64,000 bases of DNA from Flavobacterium sp. SH_e (GCF_025717045.1 NZ_JAOVZN010000006.1:274269-338268); one strand, 5' to 3'; counted from the stretch's first letter, positions 43,338 through 51,909 are shown. Notes: a model not told the origin generated them from the letters alone. Numbers and translations: made by a program.

Positions 43338-44240
43338 CTAAACTCCCTGATAATATTGAGTTTCCTTTTTTATAGTTTTTAACTTAAGCGGATAGGTAAT
43401 AAGGTGCAATATATACACTATTGGTGAAATTAACCATATCGCAAGGAATAAATAAACATTAAATACTTTAAGCAGCTGTTTTCGTTTTTTTTGATTTTTA
43501 TAAATGATGTTTGACCATTTATTGAAAATTTTATTGGCCGTTTTGTCGACAGTCACTAAGTACGAACTTATTTTTACAGCACCGGCATCGACCAATTTTG
43601 GCTGTAATTGTGCTAAATTATCTTTTTGTAAAGAATCAAGCATGATTTCTCCAAACTGACTCGATTCTTGTATGTCTTTTTCTGAAACTCCCGGAAGCGG
43701 AAAAATACCTAAATATTTTTTCTTAACTCCAGAAAACATCCATTCTACGATGGTAATAACGCTGATTAAATTTCCAACGCGATCAACCAAAGCTACATTT
43801 CCAACCAAATTGGCATTGGCTTTTCTAAGCAAAACTTTGATTTTTTCCTGAGCCATAATCCACATGTTTCTAGAACCGCTGATAGTGATGACAGGTGTAT
43901 GGTTTAAAATTTTCTTGGCATCTTCGCTTTTCAAAAATGAATTAATCGGAATGGAAGGCGATAAATACCAAACCTGATAATGAAATAGTATTAAGTCAAA
44001 CTTTGTGTTTAAAATTTCTTCTGGAACAGGTTTCAATGCAGTTGGAATCTGTAAAAAGGATTCTGGAAATGCATCAAAAAACGAATCTTTGTTCCAAGGA
44101 AATGGGAACGGTTTTTCTAATTGTATTTCGTGAAATGTGAGATTTATTTCTTCTGAATTTAGAAATGGTTTCGCAATATTTCTTGCAATAGATTCCAATT
44201 GTCCAGATTGAGAATAATAAATTACGAGAACATTTTTCAT
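43338..44240 (-). CDS. darA: Dialkylresorcinol-forming enzyme DarA
   Basis: 300 residues. The start MKNVLVIYYSQSGQLESIAR is a flavodoxin-like FMN-binding loop; the middle contains LILFHYQVWYLSPSIPINSF and a SGSRNMW turn; one or two hydrophobic segments (about 255-290) near the C-terminus suggest membrane association. DarA turns the dione made by DarB into the aromatic dialkylresorcinol. It is directly upstream of darB. A promoter-like sequence at 44266-44273 and a 136-base gap suggest that it begins its own transcript. Confidence 0.93.
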   Translation of the reverse strand: MKNVLVIYYSQSGQLESIARNIAKPFLNSEEINLTFHEIQLEKPFPFPWNKDSFFDAFPESFLQIPTALKPVPEEILNTKFDLILFHYQVWYLSPSIPINSFLKSEDAKKILNHTPVITISGSRNMWIMAQEKIKVLLRKANANLVGNVALVDRVGNLISVITIVEWMFSGVKKKYLGIFPLPGVSEKDIQESSQFGEIMLDSLQKDNLAQLQPKLVDAGAVKISSYLVTVDKTANKIFNKWSNIIYKNQKKRKQLLKVFNVYLFLAIWLISPIVYILHLITYPLKLKTIKKETQYYQGV

Positions 44241-44265
44241 TAGGTTTTTTGGCTTTGGTGGTTCG

Positions 44266-44273
44266 CAAAAGTA
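44266..44273 (-). promoter_or_regulatory. Possible -7 promoter element of the darA-darB run
   Basis: On the minus strand TACTTTTG matches TAnnTTTG and lies 25 bases before the darA ATG. A -33 TTG at the usual distance is not seen. Confidence 0.4.
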
Positions 44274-44376
44274 AGTAAATTTATTTAAACGAATTTTCTT
44301 ATTTCGACCAATGACATAGAATTCTCAATTTTTTGATTTATTGAAAAAAACTAAACCGAAAAGTGTTTGTTTGATG

Positions 44377-45276
44377 CTATTTTGGCAATGAATTTTTGTT
44401 TTCTAACTGGTTCCAAAAATCAAAATAATTGAACCATTGTAAAGGATATTGATGAAGAATGCTTTCTACGCTTTTTACATATTCTTTCAAAAGTGCTTTC
44501 TCGTCACGATGTTTTACTTCGGCTTCTCTTGCGTACAAATGATAATGAAGATTTGGCTCTTTCATAACGTAAACAAAAACTACTGGAACTTTTAATCGTG
44601 AAGCAATTAAAAATGGTCCGGCAGGAAAATTGGCTTCTTTGCCAAGCAGGTTTTCAGAAAGCGATTTAGTTCCTTCAAAATAACGGTCGCCAGTAAAGCA
44701 GATTAATTCATTATTGGCCAAAGCGGCATTGATCTCAAAAATGTGAGAGAGATCTTCTTTAATAATGATAAATTTTACGGTTGGCTTTTGAGAAACGCTT
44801 TCTAGATAATTCTTAATGGCAGAATGTTCTAAATCTGTAGTCACTAAATTTATCTGGAAATTAAGGTCGATGTCTCCCAGAAAATGTTCTGCAATTTCAA
44901 AATTGCCAACATGTGCACTGATTAAAACGCCGCCTTTTTTCTCGGCAAGTAATTTTTTGAGTGTTTCTATTCCGTCAAATTCGTAGGTAAATTTGTTTCG
45001 CATTCCAGCAGAAATAGAAACTTTATCAATAATGGTTTGTCCAAAAGTATAATAGCTTTTGAAAACCATTTTTTTGGATTTGAAATAGGGGTATTGAAGC
45101 CTTTCTTTAAAATAATAGAAAATGGCTCTGTTGCTTTTTCTTAGAAATAAAAAATAATAAGAAGCAACAAAATAAAGTAAGACATAAGCAGCTTTTACAC
45201 CCGCTTTTTGAATTAAAAAAACGAATATTTTATAACCTAATACAGTTCCTTTGGATTTACCATCCCATTGACTCAT
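44377..45276 (-). CDS. LpxL/HtrB-like acyltransferase of the pigment cluster
   Basis: 299 residues with an N-terminal membrane helix (about 28-46) and the catalytic HX4E of the lauroyl/myristoyl acyltransferase family: HVGNFE (H122, E127). The family uses acyl-ACP to acylate lipid A on the inner face of the inner membrane. In aryl-polyene clusters homologues are expected to join the aryl-polyene acyl group to its lipid acceptor, so this is a leading candidate for ester formation in flexirubin. It starts one base after the ACP stop codon, consistent with an ACP-bound donor. Confidence 0.87.
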   Translation of the reverse strand: MSQWDGKSKGTVLGYKIFVFLIQKAGVKAAYVLLYFVASYYFLFLRKSNRAIFYYFKERLQYPYFKSKKMVFKSYYTFGQTIIDKVSISAGMRNKFTYEFDGIETLKKLLAEKKGGVLISAHVGNFEIAEHFLGDIDLNFQINLVTTDLEHSAIKNYLESVSQKPTVKFIIIKEDLSHIFEINAALANNELICFTGDRYFEGTKSLSENLLGKEANFPAGPFLIASRLKVPVVFVYVMKEPNLHYHLYAREAEVKHRDEKALLKEYVKSVESILHQYPLQWFNYFDFWNQLENKNSLPK

Positions 45277-45531
45277 TTAAGCTGATTTGGCTTTGATTTT
45301 AGTTTCGATTAAGTCATAAAAACTTTGAAAATCAGAAATTCCAACAAAATCTGCTTCAACTAGTTTTACACCAAAGTTTGCCTCTATTGAAACGACTAAG
45401 TCAACATAATCCAGACTGTCTAACCCAAGTGTATCTTTTAAATTAGCATTTGGTTCAATGTCGTCATTATCAACTTCAAATTCATCAACTAAAAAACCAT
45501 TAATTTTTGCTATAATCTCTTCTTTATTCAT
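45277..45531 (-). CDS. Acyl carrier protein, second of the cluster
   Basis: 84 residues with TLGLDSLDYVDLV (phosphopantetheine serine S39). Its start overlaps the preceding KS gene by eight bases, and its stop is immediately followed by the LpxL-like gene. It is thus placed with the third intact KS and an acyltransferase, and may carry the chain that is handed over for esterification. Confidence 0.93.
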   Translation of the reverse strand: MNKEEIIAKINGFLVDEFEVDNDDIEPNANLKDTLGLDSLDYVDLVVSIEANFGVKLVEADFVGISDFQSFYDLIETKIKAKSA

Positions 45532-46759
45532 TGTTCAATTTAAACTTTTTAACCACCAACGCAGAGTTGGTTCCTCCGAAACCGAAAGAATTGGACAAAA
45601 ATATGTCAAATTTTTTGTTTAACGTAGTTTTAACTAAATTTAATTTTGACGCATCTTCATCTGGGTTTTCCAAATTGATGTTCGGTGCGATAAAATCGTG
45701 CTGCATCATTAAGATAGAATAAATGATTTCGCTAGCTCCTGCCATCCAGCATTCGTGGCCTGTCATGGATTTTGTAGAGCTCACAGGAGGATTTTTTTCT
45801 CCAAAAACTTCAAAAATGGCTTTTGCTTCGTTTGCATCTCCAACAGGTGTTGAGGTTGCATGAGCATTTATATATTCAATATCTGAAGCTTCTAATTTGG
45901 CATCGTCAAGTGCACGTTTCATTGCTGTGGCTGGTCCTTCAACATTTGGTGTTGAGATGTGACCTCCGTTTGATGAAAATCCGTAACCGCCAATTTCAGC
46001 GATAATATTAGCACCGCGCGCAATAGCAGATTCGTAACTTTCTAAAATTAAAGTTGCGCCGCCACCACTCGGAATTAATCCGTCGCGACCAATGTCAAAA
46101 GGTCTTGAGGCTTTTGTAGGATCGCCTTCTCTATTAGAAAAAACACCTAATCCGTCAAAACTGCTCATCGCATATTTATTGATTTCTTGTGCACCGCCAG
46201 TAATGACAATATCTTGAAATCCGCTTTTAATTAAAAAATAAGCCAAACCAATTGAGTGAGAACCGCTGGCACAAGCTGCACTCACAGTAAGATTGATACC
46301 GCGAAGTTTGAAAATCGTAGAAAGATTCATCGTAACTGTAGAATTCATCGATTTAAAAATGGCACCAGAACCAATTAGAGCGGTGTCTTTTTTCTCGCGT
46401 ACAATATCTGTTGCGTCAATGATGGCTTTAGAAACAGAGTCGTTTCCGTACATAATACCTACTTCGCGTTCGTCAAAAAAGGCATCGTCAATGTTAGCGT
46501 TTTTTAAAGCTTCTATAGTGGCCATATAAGCATATTCGGTTTCTTCACCGATGCTCATACGTTGTCTGCGCGTCAATAAATTTTTAAGATCGGCTTTCGG
46601 AACCATTCCTGTTAAGGCCGACTGGAAACCAAATTCTTTACGTTCAGAATCAAACTGAATACCAGATTTTCCTTCGTATAACGAATCTTTTACTTCGTCT
46701 AAAGAAGTTCCGATACAAGAATAAATTCCCATTCCAGTAATTACAACTCGTCTATTCAT
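45524..46759 (-). CDS. Beta-ketoacyl-ACP synthase, third intact KS (KAS II-like)
   Basis: 411 residues, the KS closest to FabF. Catalytic residues are C163 (AACASGS), H300 (NAHATSTPVGD), K330 and H335 (STKSMTGHECWMAG). It is the first gene of the KS-ACP-acyltransferase run, and its upstream gap carries a repeat and a promoter-like element. It may prime chains, or build the beta-ketoacyl substrate used by DarB. Confidence 0.92.
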   Translation of the reverse strand: MNRRVVITGMGIYSCIGTSLDEVKDSLYEGKSGIQFDSERKEFGFQSALTGMVPKADLKNLLTRRQRMSIGEETEYAYMATIEALKNANIDDAFFDEREVGIMYGNDSVSKAIIDATDIVREKKDTALIGSGAIFKSMNSTVTMNLSTIFKLRGINLTVSAACASGSHSIGLAYFLIKSGFQDIVITGGAQEINKYAMSSFDGLGVFSNREGDPTKASRPFDIGRDGLIPSGGGATLILESYESAIARGANIIAEIGGYGFSSNGGHISTPNVEGPATAMKRALDDAKLEASDIEYINAHATSTPVGDANEAKAIFEVFGEKNPPVSSTKSMTGHECWMAGASEIIYSILMMQHDFIAPNINLENPDEDASKLNLVKTTLNKKFDIFLSNSFGFGGTNSALVVKKFKLNNE

Positions 46760-46766
46760 CGTCTTT

Positions 46767-46774
46767 CAAAAGTA
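46767..46774 (-). promoter_or_regulatory. Possible -7 promoter element of the KS-ACP-acyltransferase run
   Basis: On the minus strand TACTTTTG fits TAnnTTTG and ends eight bases before the KS start codon, so the leader would be only a few bases long. The same octamer precedes darA. A -33 element is not clear. Confidence 0.4.
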
Positions 46775-46810
46775 ATTTTTTATCCTTAAAGTGTAATTTT
46801 TTTTAATCTT

Positions 46811-46880
46811 GCCGCAAAGGCACAAAGGCACTAAGTTTTTTTAAAGTCTTTTTGCTTAAACTTTGCGACTTTGCGAGCAA
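46811..46880. repeat. Dispersed inverted repeat, CAAAGGCACAAAGG type
   Basis: GCCGCAAAGGCACAAAGGCA (from 46811) faces CTTTGCGACTTTGCGAGCAA (about 46861-46880) across a T-rich loop. It is related to the copy at 18521-18605. It lies between the fabG-like gene and the KS gene. Confidence 0.7.
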
Positions 46881-46928
46881 TTTTCTATGTTTAAAAATCT
46901 TAAAATAATCTCGCAAACATAGTATTCT

Positions 46929-47660
46929 TTAAGAATATATTCCGCCGTTAATATTGATAATTTCTCCTGTAATATAGCTTGCTTTTTTAGAAATCAAAAA
47001 GCTTACCAAATCTGCAACTTCTTCGGCTTCGCCAAAACGGTTTACCGGAATTAGCTTTAATAATTCTTTTTCGTCCAGCTGACTTGTCATATCGGTTCTG
47101 ATAAAACCTGGAGCAACAGCATTTACAGTAATATTTCTTTTGGCAACTTCTTGAGCCAAAGCTTTAGTCGCTGCTACAATGGCACCTTTTGCAGCCGAAT
47201 AATTGGCTTGTCCTGCAGTTCCTTTTACTCCAGAAACAGAAACCATATTTACAATTCGGCCGTATTTATTGCGTAACATTTTTTGAATAAAAAACTGTGT
47301 AACATTAAAGAAACCATTTACGCTTGTATTCATAACGCCGTTCCAGTCTTCTGGTGTCATCCACATAAAAAGACCGTCTTTTGTGATTCCAGCATTGTTA
47401 ACAATTGCCTCAACCAATTTTTCAGGATTTGCTTCCTGCCAAGCAGTTAAAACATTTTGTACGTTTTCAAAATTAGAAACATCAAAACCTAAGATTTCTC
47501 CTGTTCCGCCTAATTTTTGTACTTCTTGTAATGTTTCTTCAGCAGCTGTTTTATTCGAATGATAATTAATCAGAATATGATAATCGGATTCTACGGCTAG
47601 TTTTTTACAAATAGCACTTCCAATTCCTCTCGAACCGCCTGTTACTAATACACATTTCAT
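46929..47660 (-). CDS. fabG: 3-oxoacyl-ACP reductase (FabG-type SDR) of the pigment cluster
   Basis: 243-residue short-chain dehydrogenase. NADPH loop TGGSRGIG (7-14), NNAG (88-91) and the S141/Y154/K158 catalytic set (YSAAK) are intact. It reduces beta-ketoacyl-ACP to beta-hydroxyacyl-ACP in the polyene cycle, as ApeQ does in aryl-polyene synthesis. It is separated from the KS gene by a repeat and from the upstream WG-repeat gene by a hairpin-bearing gap. A housekeeping fabG is expected elsewhere. Confidence 0.92.
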   Translation of the reverse strand: MKCVLVTGGSRGIGSAICKKLAVESDYHILINYHSNKTAAEETLQEVQKLGGTGEILGFDVSNFENVQNVLTAWQEANPEKLVEAIVNNAGITKDGLFMWMTPEDWNGVMNTSVNGFFNVTQFFIQKMLRNKYGRIVNMVSVSGVKGTAGQANYSAAKGAIVAATKALAQEVAKRNITVNAVAPGFIRTDMTSQLDEKELLKLIPVNRFGEAEEVADLVSFLISKKASYITGEIININGGIYS

Positions 47661-47686
47661 TTAATGTAGGTTTTATTTTTATTCGT

Positions 47687-47726
47687 CATAAATGAAACCG
47701 CTTTATAGAATGCGATTTCATTTATG
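47687..47726 (-). promoter_or_regulatory. Hairpin in the leader of the fabG-type gene
   Basis: CATAAATGAAACCGC (47687-47701) and GCGATTTCATTTATG (47712-47726) pair over 15 bases with one mismatch and a ten-base loop. It stands 27 bases upstream of the start codon at 47660 and 30 bases beyond the stop of the WG gene. There is no strong U run on either strand, so attenuation or mRNA stabilisation is as likely as termination. Confidence 0.55.
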
Positions 47727-47755
47727 CAAATTTCTAATTTATTTGGAGATAAATA

Positions 47756-48979
47756 TTATTTCTTTTTTTTCGGTGCTGGTTTTGCAGCTGTTTTTTTTGC
47801 TACCGGTTTAGTTTCTTCTTTTGGTTTTTCAGCAGGAGCTGCAACAGGTTGAGGTTTTTCTGCACTTTTAGAAAACAATTCTGCATTTTCAAACCATTGG
47901 TTGGCTAAAACTGTTCCGTCAGGTTTAAGAAATCCCCATTTTCCTTCGTTTTTTACTCTGGCTACACCACCAATAAATCCTTTATCTTGTTGTGTAAACA
48001 TTGCGATAATAGCATTTGTAGTGATACCGTATTGAGTTGGAATTACCAATTTTCCAGATTCATTTATGAATCCCCAGTTGCTTTCTTTTACTGGAGCAAG
48101 TCCGTTTGTGCTGAAAACTTCTGCATCGTTGTAAGTTGGTTCAATTACAAATTTTCCTTCTGGATTAATGAATCCCCATTTTTTTCCAACAAGAACAGGA
48201 GCAAGGTTTTTTGAGAAAGCTTTTCCTTTATCATAAATAGGAAGAATGGCCCAATTTCCTTTTAAATCGATGTAACCGATTTTTCCGTTCTTTTTAGCGA
48301 AAGTCAAATCCTGAGTTTCGAAATCCCAGATTTTTTCAGCTCCATCAACGGGAATAAATTTTCCTCCACTTACCAATCCGACAGTTTTATCTTTTCTTGC
48401 CCAAGTTGTGCCTTTAAAATAATTTCCAACTTCGGCATAAACTGGTTCAACCAATTCTTTTCCGTTAGTATCAATAATTCCCCAGTTTTTGTTTAGTTCC
48501 ACTCTGGCATAACCATTTTCAAAAGGCTTGATCTGATCATATTTTGGTTCTAAAACAATAGTCATTTTGTTGTTGATTAACCCAACTTTATTGTTTTGTC
48601 TGAAGAAAGCAACGCCGTCATTAAAATCAAATACTTTATCAGAAGCTGGTGCTTTTTGGATTTCTCCTTTTGTATTAATATAAACCCAATCTTTGTCTTT
48701 TTGTACAACTGCGATTCCGCTGTTAAAATCTTTAGCATCTTTAAAATCGGCTGGAATTACCCAGCTTCCTTTTGAATCGATAAATCCCCATTTTCCGCCA
48801 TTTTCCACAGCAGCTAAACCTTCAGAGAAACTTCTGGCAGATTTATATTGAGGTTCAATTTTAAAAGATCCATCTTTAGACAGATATCCAATTTTAGAAT
48901 TTTTTTTAACTAATGCTAATTCTTGGCTATTAACAAATTGAATGCAACCAAGCAATAAAAAAACAAATGACTTTTTCAT
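47756..48979 (-). CDS. WG-repeat exported protein
   Basis: 407 residues from the ATG at 48979; the longer frame opens with TTG at 48994 and would bury the signal peptide. After a signal peptide (MKKSFVFLLLG...VNSQ) there are about twelve WG-type repeats of roughly 25-30 residues, with cores like WGFIDSKGSWVIPADFKDA. A Pro/Lys/Ala-rich tail (about 365-407) follows. WG repeats build beta-structures of unclear function in Bacteroidota envelope proteins. It lies 40 bases after the lyase stop codon. Its link to pigment synthesis is only by position. Confidence 0.8.
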   Translation of the reverse strand: MKKSFVFLLLGCIQFVNSQELALVKKNSKIGYLSKDGSFKIEPQYKSARSFSEGLAAVENGGKWGFIDSKGSWVIPADFKDAKDFNSGIAVVQKDKDWVYINTKGEIQKAPASDKVFDFNDGVAFFRQNNKVGLINNKMTIVLEPKYDQIKPFENGYARVELNKNWGIIDTNGKELVEPVYAEVGNYFKGTTWARKDKTVGLVSGGKFIPVDGAEKIWDFETQDLTFAKKNGKIGYIDLKGNWAILPIYDKGKAFSKNLAPVLVGKKWGFINPEGKFVIEPTYNDAEVFSTNGLAPVKESNWGFINESGKLVIPTQYGITTNAIIAMFTQQDKGFIGGVARVKNEGKWGFLKPDGTVLANQWFENAELFSKSAEKPQPVAAPAEKPKEETKPVAKKTAAKPAPKKKK

Positions 48980-49019
48980 GATTTTAAGATTCAATATTAA
49001 TACTGTAAAATAAAGATTT

Positions 49020-50540
49020 TTAACTGTTGATTAAATAATCTTTTACTTTTTGAACAAAAGGATACATTACTTGATCTTCCTTAAATTCTGGAATTATATT
49101 TCTGATATCGTCATACCATTTTTTAGTCGTTGACGAAATTTGATCTTTCTGTTTCAAATAATCAATTGCCTGAACAATTGTGATTAATTCGATCGCTAAA
49201 ACTTCAAATGAGTTTTCAATTACTTTTGATGTAATTACCGCCGCGTTTGTTCCCATACTTACAATGTCTTGATTGTCATTGTTGTTCGGAATACTGTGCA
49301 CGTACATCGGGTTTGATAACATTTGATTTTCGGCAGTTGTTGAAGTTGCCACGAACTGAACGCCTTGCATTCCGAAATTGAACCCTAATGTTCCTAAGTT
49401 TACAAATGGAGGCAAAATTTCGTTGATTTTTGAATTCAATAAATAATTCAATTGACGCTCTGCCAGCATCGTTAATTTTGTAATAACTATTTTTAGTTTA
49501 TCCATTTCTAGAGAAATGTAATCTCCGTGGAAATTTCCTCCGTGGTAAACGTGTTTGTTTTTTACGTCGATAATTGGATTGTCGTTTGCCGAGTTAAATT
49601 CGTCTTCCAGAATAGAAGCAACATTATTGATAGTCTCTAAAACTGGCCCCAGAATTTGAGGAACGCAACGTAATGAATAATATTCCTGAACTTTTTCTTT
49701 GAAGATTTCTTCTGTGTTTTCTCCAGAATATAAATGGTCTTCTCTTTTACGGATCAACGTACTATCAGAAAGATTTTGTCTCATTCTTTCCGCGACTTCC
49801 TGCTGTCCTTTATGACGTTTGGTTTGGTTTAATTCTTCTGAGAAATGATCATCATAAGCTTGAACCAATTCGTTAATTGCACAAGAAGCTTTTAACGACC
49901 AGTCTAATAATTTTTTAGCATAATGAACATTTACCACTCCAATTCCTGTCATTACAGAAGTTCCGTTGATTAATGCCAGACCTTCTCTAATTTCTACTTG
50001 AATTGGTTTTAAACCTTCAATTTCGAAAACTTCTGCAGTTGAACGTCTTTCACCTTTATAAAAAACTTCGCCTTCGCCAATTAAAACTAAAGCTAAGTGT
50101 GACAATTGTACTAAATCTCCGCTGGCACCAACACCGCCGTGTTCAAAAATTAAAGGCGTAATATCTCGATTGATTAATTCTGCCATTAAGTGAATAACAG
50201 AAGAATGAACACCTGAATTTCCTAAAGAAAGCGTATTTAATCTTGCCAGAATCGCTGCTTTTGCGCACTCAGCGTTCAAAGGTTTTCCTGTTCCAGAAGA
50301 ATGGCTTCTAATTAAATTGTATTGCAATTGAATTTGATCTGACTCCTTAATTCTATATTGAGCCATTGGACCAAATCCTGTATTTACTCCGTAGATTACT
50401 TTATTTCCTGAGAATTCTTTTAAGAAATTAAAACTTTCGTTTACTCGATTTAAAACCACATCGCTTATGGCAACTTTGTTTTTTCCAAAGATTATGGCTT
50501 CAAATTCTGCTAAACTTAGATATTCATTTATTGTATTCAT
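49020..50540 (-). CDS. Tyrosine ammonia-lyase (aromatic amino acid lyase)
   Basis: 506 residues from the ATG at 50540; the in-frame TTG at 50543 only adds one residue. The MIO prosthetic group forms from Ala-Ser-Gly in GGVGASGDLVQLSH, and Y51-G in VIYGVNTGFGP is the catalytic tyrosine loop. The whole protein is, as I remember it, very close to the characterised F. johnsoniae tyrosine ammonia-lyase. The selectivity site reads RSHSSG, with the Ser-His also found in histidine lyases, so pipelines may call it hutH. No hut genes are near. It should deaminate tyrosine to 4-coumarate, the aryl starter of flexirubin. Confidence 0.9.
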   Translation of the reverse strand: MNTINEYLSLAEFEAIIFGKNKVAISDVVLNRVNESFNFLKEFSGNKVIYGVNTGFGPMAQYRIKESDQIQLQYNLIRSHSSGTGKPLNAECAKAAILARLNTLSLGNSGVHSSVIHLMAELINRDITPLIFEHGGVGASGDLVQLSHLALVLIGEGEVFYKGERRSTAEVFEIEGLKPIQVEIREGLALINGTSVMTGIGVVNVHYAKKLLDWSLKASCAINELVQAYDDHFSEELNQTKRHKGQQEVAERMRQNLSDSTLIRKREDHLYSGENTEEIFKEKVQEYYSLRCVPQILGPVLETINNVASILEDEFNSANDNPIIDVKNKHVYHGGNFHGDYISLEMDKLKIVITKLTMLAERQLNYLLNSKINEILPPFVNLGTLGFNFGMQGVQFVATSTTAENQMLSNPMYVHSIPNNNDNQDIVSMGTNAAVITSKVIENSFEVLAIELITIVQAIDYLKQKDQISSTTKKWYDDIRNIIPEFKEDQVMYPFVQKVKDYLINS

Positions 50541-50576
50541 CAAATCGTTTTTGGTTGCGCTAATTTAATTTTATTT

Positions 50577-50602
50577 ATCAAAATAAATGTAGTTATTTTG
50601 AT
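50577..50602. promoter_or_regulatory. Perfect 10-bp inverted repeat in the lyase/halogenase divergent promoter
   Basis: ATCAAAATAA (50577-50586) and TTATTTTGAT (50593-50602) are perfect reverse complements around ATGTAG. The site lies 37 bases upstream of the lyase and 39 bases upstream of the halogenase-like gene. It fits an operator for a dimeric regulator that controls both directions. Confidence 0.55.
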
Positions 50603-50607
50603 GATGG

Positions 50608-50615
50608 CAAATGTA
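50608..50615 (-). promoter_or_regulatory. Possible -7 promoter element of the tyrosine ammonia-lyase
   Basis: On the minus strand TACATTTG fits TAnnTTTG. Transcription would begin at the edge of the inverted repeat at 50577-50602, about 60 bases before the start codon. A -33 TTG is not obvious. Confidence 0.45.
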
Positions 50616-50641
50616 GGTTAATTAATGATAATAATTCTAAT

Positions 50642-51892
50642 ATGACAAAGGAGTTTGTTGATGTTTTAGTGATTGGTGCAGGACCGTCCGGATGTGTTTC
50701 GGCATCGTATCTTTTTAAGAACAACGTAAAGGTTAAAGTTGTAGAAAAAACAAAGTTTCCGAGACTTGTTGTAGGCGAAAGCCTTATTCCTCGTGTAATG
50801 GATCATTTTGCTGAAGCAGAATTGTTTGACGCTCTTGACGCGATGAACTTCGAAAAGAAATTAGGAGCTCGTTTTATCAGAGGAGAAGAAATCTGCAATT
50901 TTGATTTCAGCGTAAAATTTGGCGAAGGATGGGATTGGACTTGGCAGGTTCCAAGAGCTGATTTTGACAATACAATGGCTCAAGAAATTATAAGAAAAGG
51001 AATTGACTTAGAATTTGAAACTGAAGTTTTGGAAGTTTCTTTTGAAGGAAAAAATTCGAAAACTATTGTAAAAGATAAAGACGGAAACCTAAAAGAAATC
51101 CACGCTAAATTTATCATCGATTCTAGCGGATACGGACGTGTTTTGCCAAGACTTTTAGATCTGGATACGCCTTCAAAATTAGATCCGCATTCTTCGATTT
51201 TTACCCATGTTAAAGATATTAATAGAGAAGAAGGTGTCGAGGGAACTCAAATTTCGTTTGATATTCTAGAAACTGAAGTTTGGCTTTGGGTAATTCCTTT
51301 CTCGAACGGAAATACAAGTTTGGGTGTTGTTGGTCCAACAGATTTCATCAATTCACTTTCTGAGAATAAAGATAATGCTGAGGCTTTGCGAAATGCCATT
51401 CAGAAATCGGATTATTATATTAAAAGATTTGCTGGAACAGAATTTCTATTTGAGCCAGTTAAATTAGAAAACTACTCACGAGCTGTAAAAAGAATGTACG
51501 GTGACGGTTTTGCGTTAACAGGAAATAGTTCTGAATTTTTAGATCCAGTTTTCTCGTCAGGTGTAGCTTTTGCAACTGAATCTGGAATGTTGGCTGCAAA
51601 ATTATATTTGAAAGAATCACAAGGAATTCCGGTAGATTGGGAAGTGGAATTTACGCAATACATGAAACGCGGAATTGCCGTTTTCACCACTTATGTTCAA
51701 GAATGGTACACAGGAAATCTACAAACATTATTTTTCCACCAGCCAGAAAACCCAGAAGTAAAAGAAAAAATATGTGCGGTTTTAGCAGGTTATGTTTGGA
51801 ATGAAGAAAATTCGTTTGTCAAAAAACATGATCACGTAATAGCTAATATGGCATATTTATTGAATATGCAAAAAGAACAAAGCCCTGAATAA
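50642..51892 (+). CDS. Flavin-dependent halogenase-like FAD oxidoreductase
   Basis: 416 residues. FAD loop IGAGPSG (11-17), GESLIP (45-50), the lysine K73 in EKKLGARF, the halogenase signature WLWVIP (214-219, WxWxIP) and DPVFSSGVAFA near 300 match flavin-dependent halogenases that act on phenols. Halogenases use reduced flavin, oxygen and chloride, with the lysine passing on hypochlorous acid. Chlorinated flexirubins are known, so chlorination of the aryl ring is the likely job. Some hydroxylases share the signature, so a monooxygenase is the alternative. It is divergent from the lyase and ends in its own terminator. Confidence 0.8.
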   Translation: MTKEFVDVLVIGAGPSGCVSASYLFKNNVKVKVVEKTKFPRLVVGESLIPRVMDHFAEAELFDALDAMNFEKKLGARFIRGEEICNFDFSVKFGEGWDWTWQVPRADFDNTMAQEIIRKGIDLEFETEVLEVSFEGKNSKTIVKDKDGNLKEIHAKFIIDSSGYGRVLPRLLDLDTPSKLDPHSSIFTHVKDINREEGVEGTQISFDILETEVWLWVIPFSNGNTSLGVVGPTDFINSLSENKDNAEALRNAIQKSDYYIKRFAGTEFLFEPVKLENYSRAVKRMYGDGFALTGNSSEFLDPVFSSGVAFATESGMLAAKLYLKESQGIPVDWEVEFTQYMKRGIAVFTTYVQEWYTGNLQTLFFHQPENPEVKEKICAVLAGYVWNEENSFVKKHDHVIANMAYLLNMQKEQSPE

Positions 51893-51909
51893 ATCAGGGC
51901 TTTTTTTAT
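51880..51909 (+). terminator. Intrinsic terminator overlapping the halogenase stop codon
   Basis: AGCCCTGA (51881-51888) and TCAGGGCT (51894-51901) pair around a loop that contains the TAA stop codon, followed by seven or more T. The last codons of the gene are part of the stem. Confidence 0.9.

Noticed and set aside
49020..50540. Histidine ammonia-lyase (hutH)
   Set aside because: The whole-protein resemblance is to the F. johnsoniae tyrosine lyase, the gene lies in a pigment cluster, and no hutU, hutI or hutG is near.
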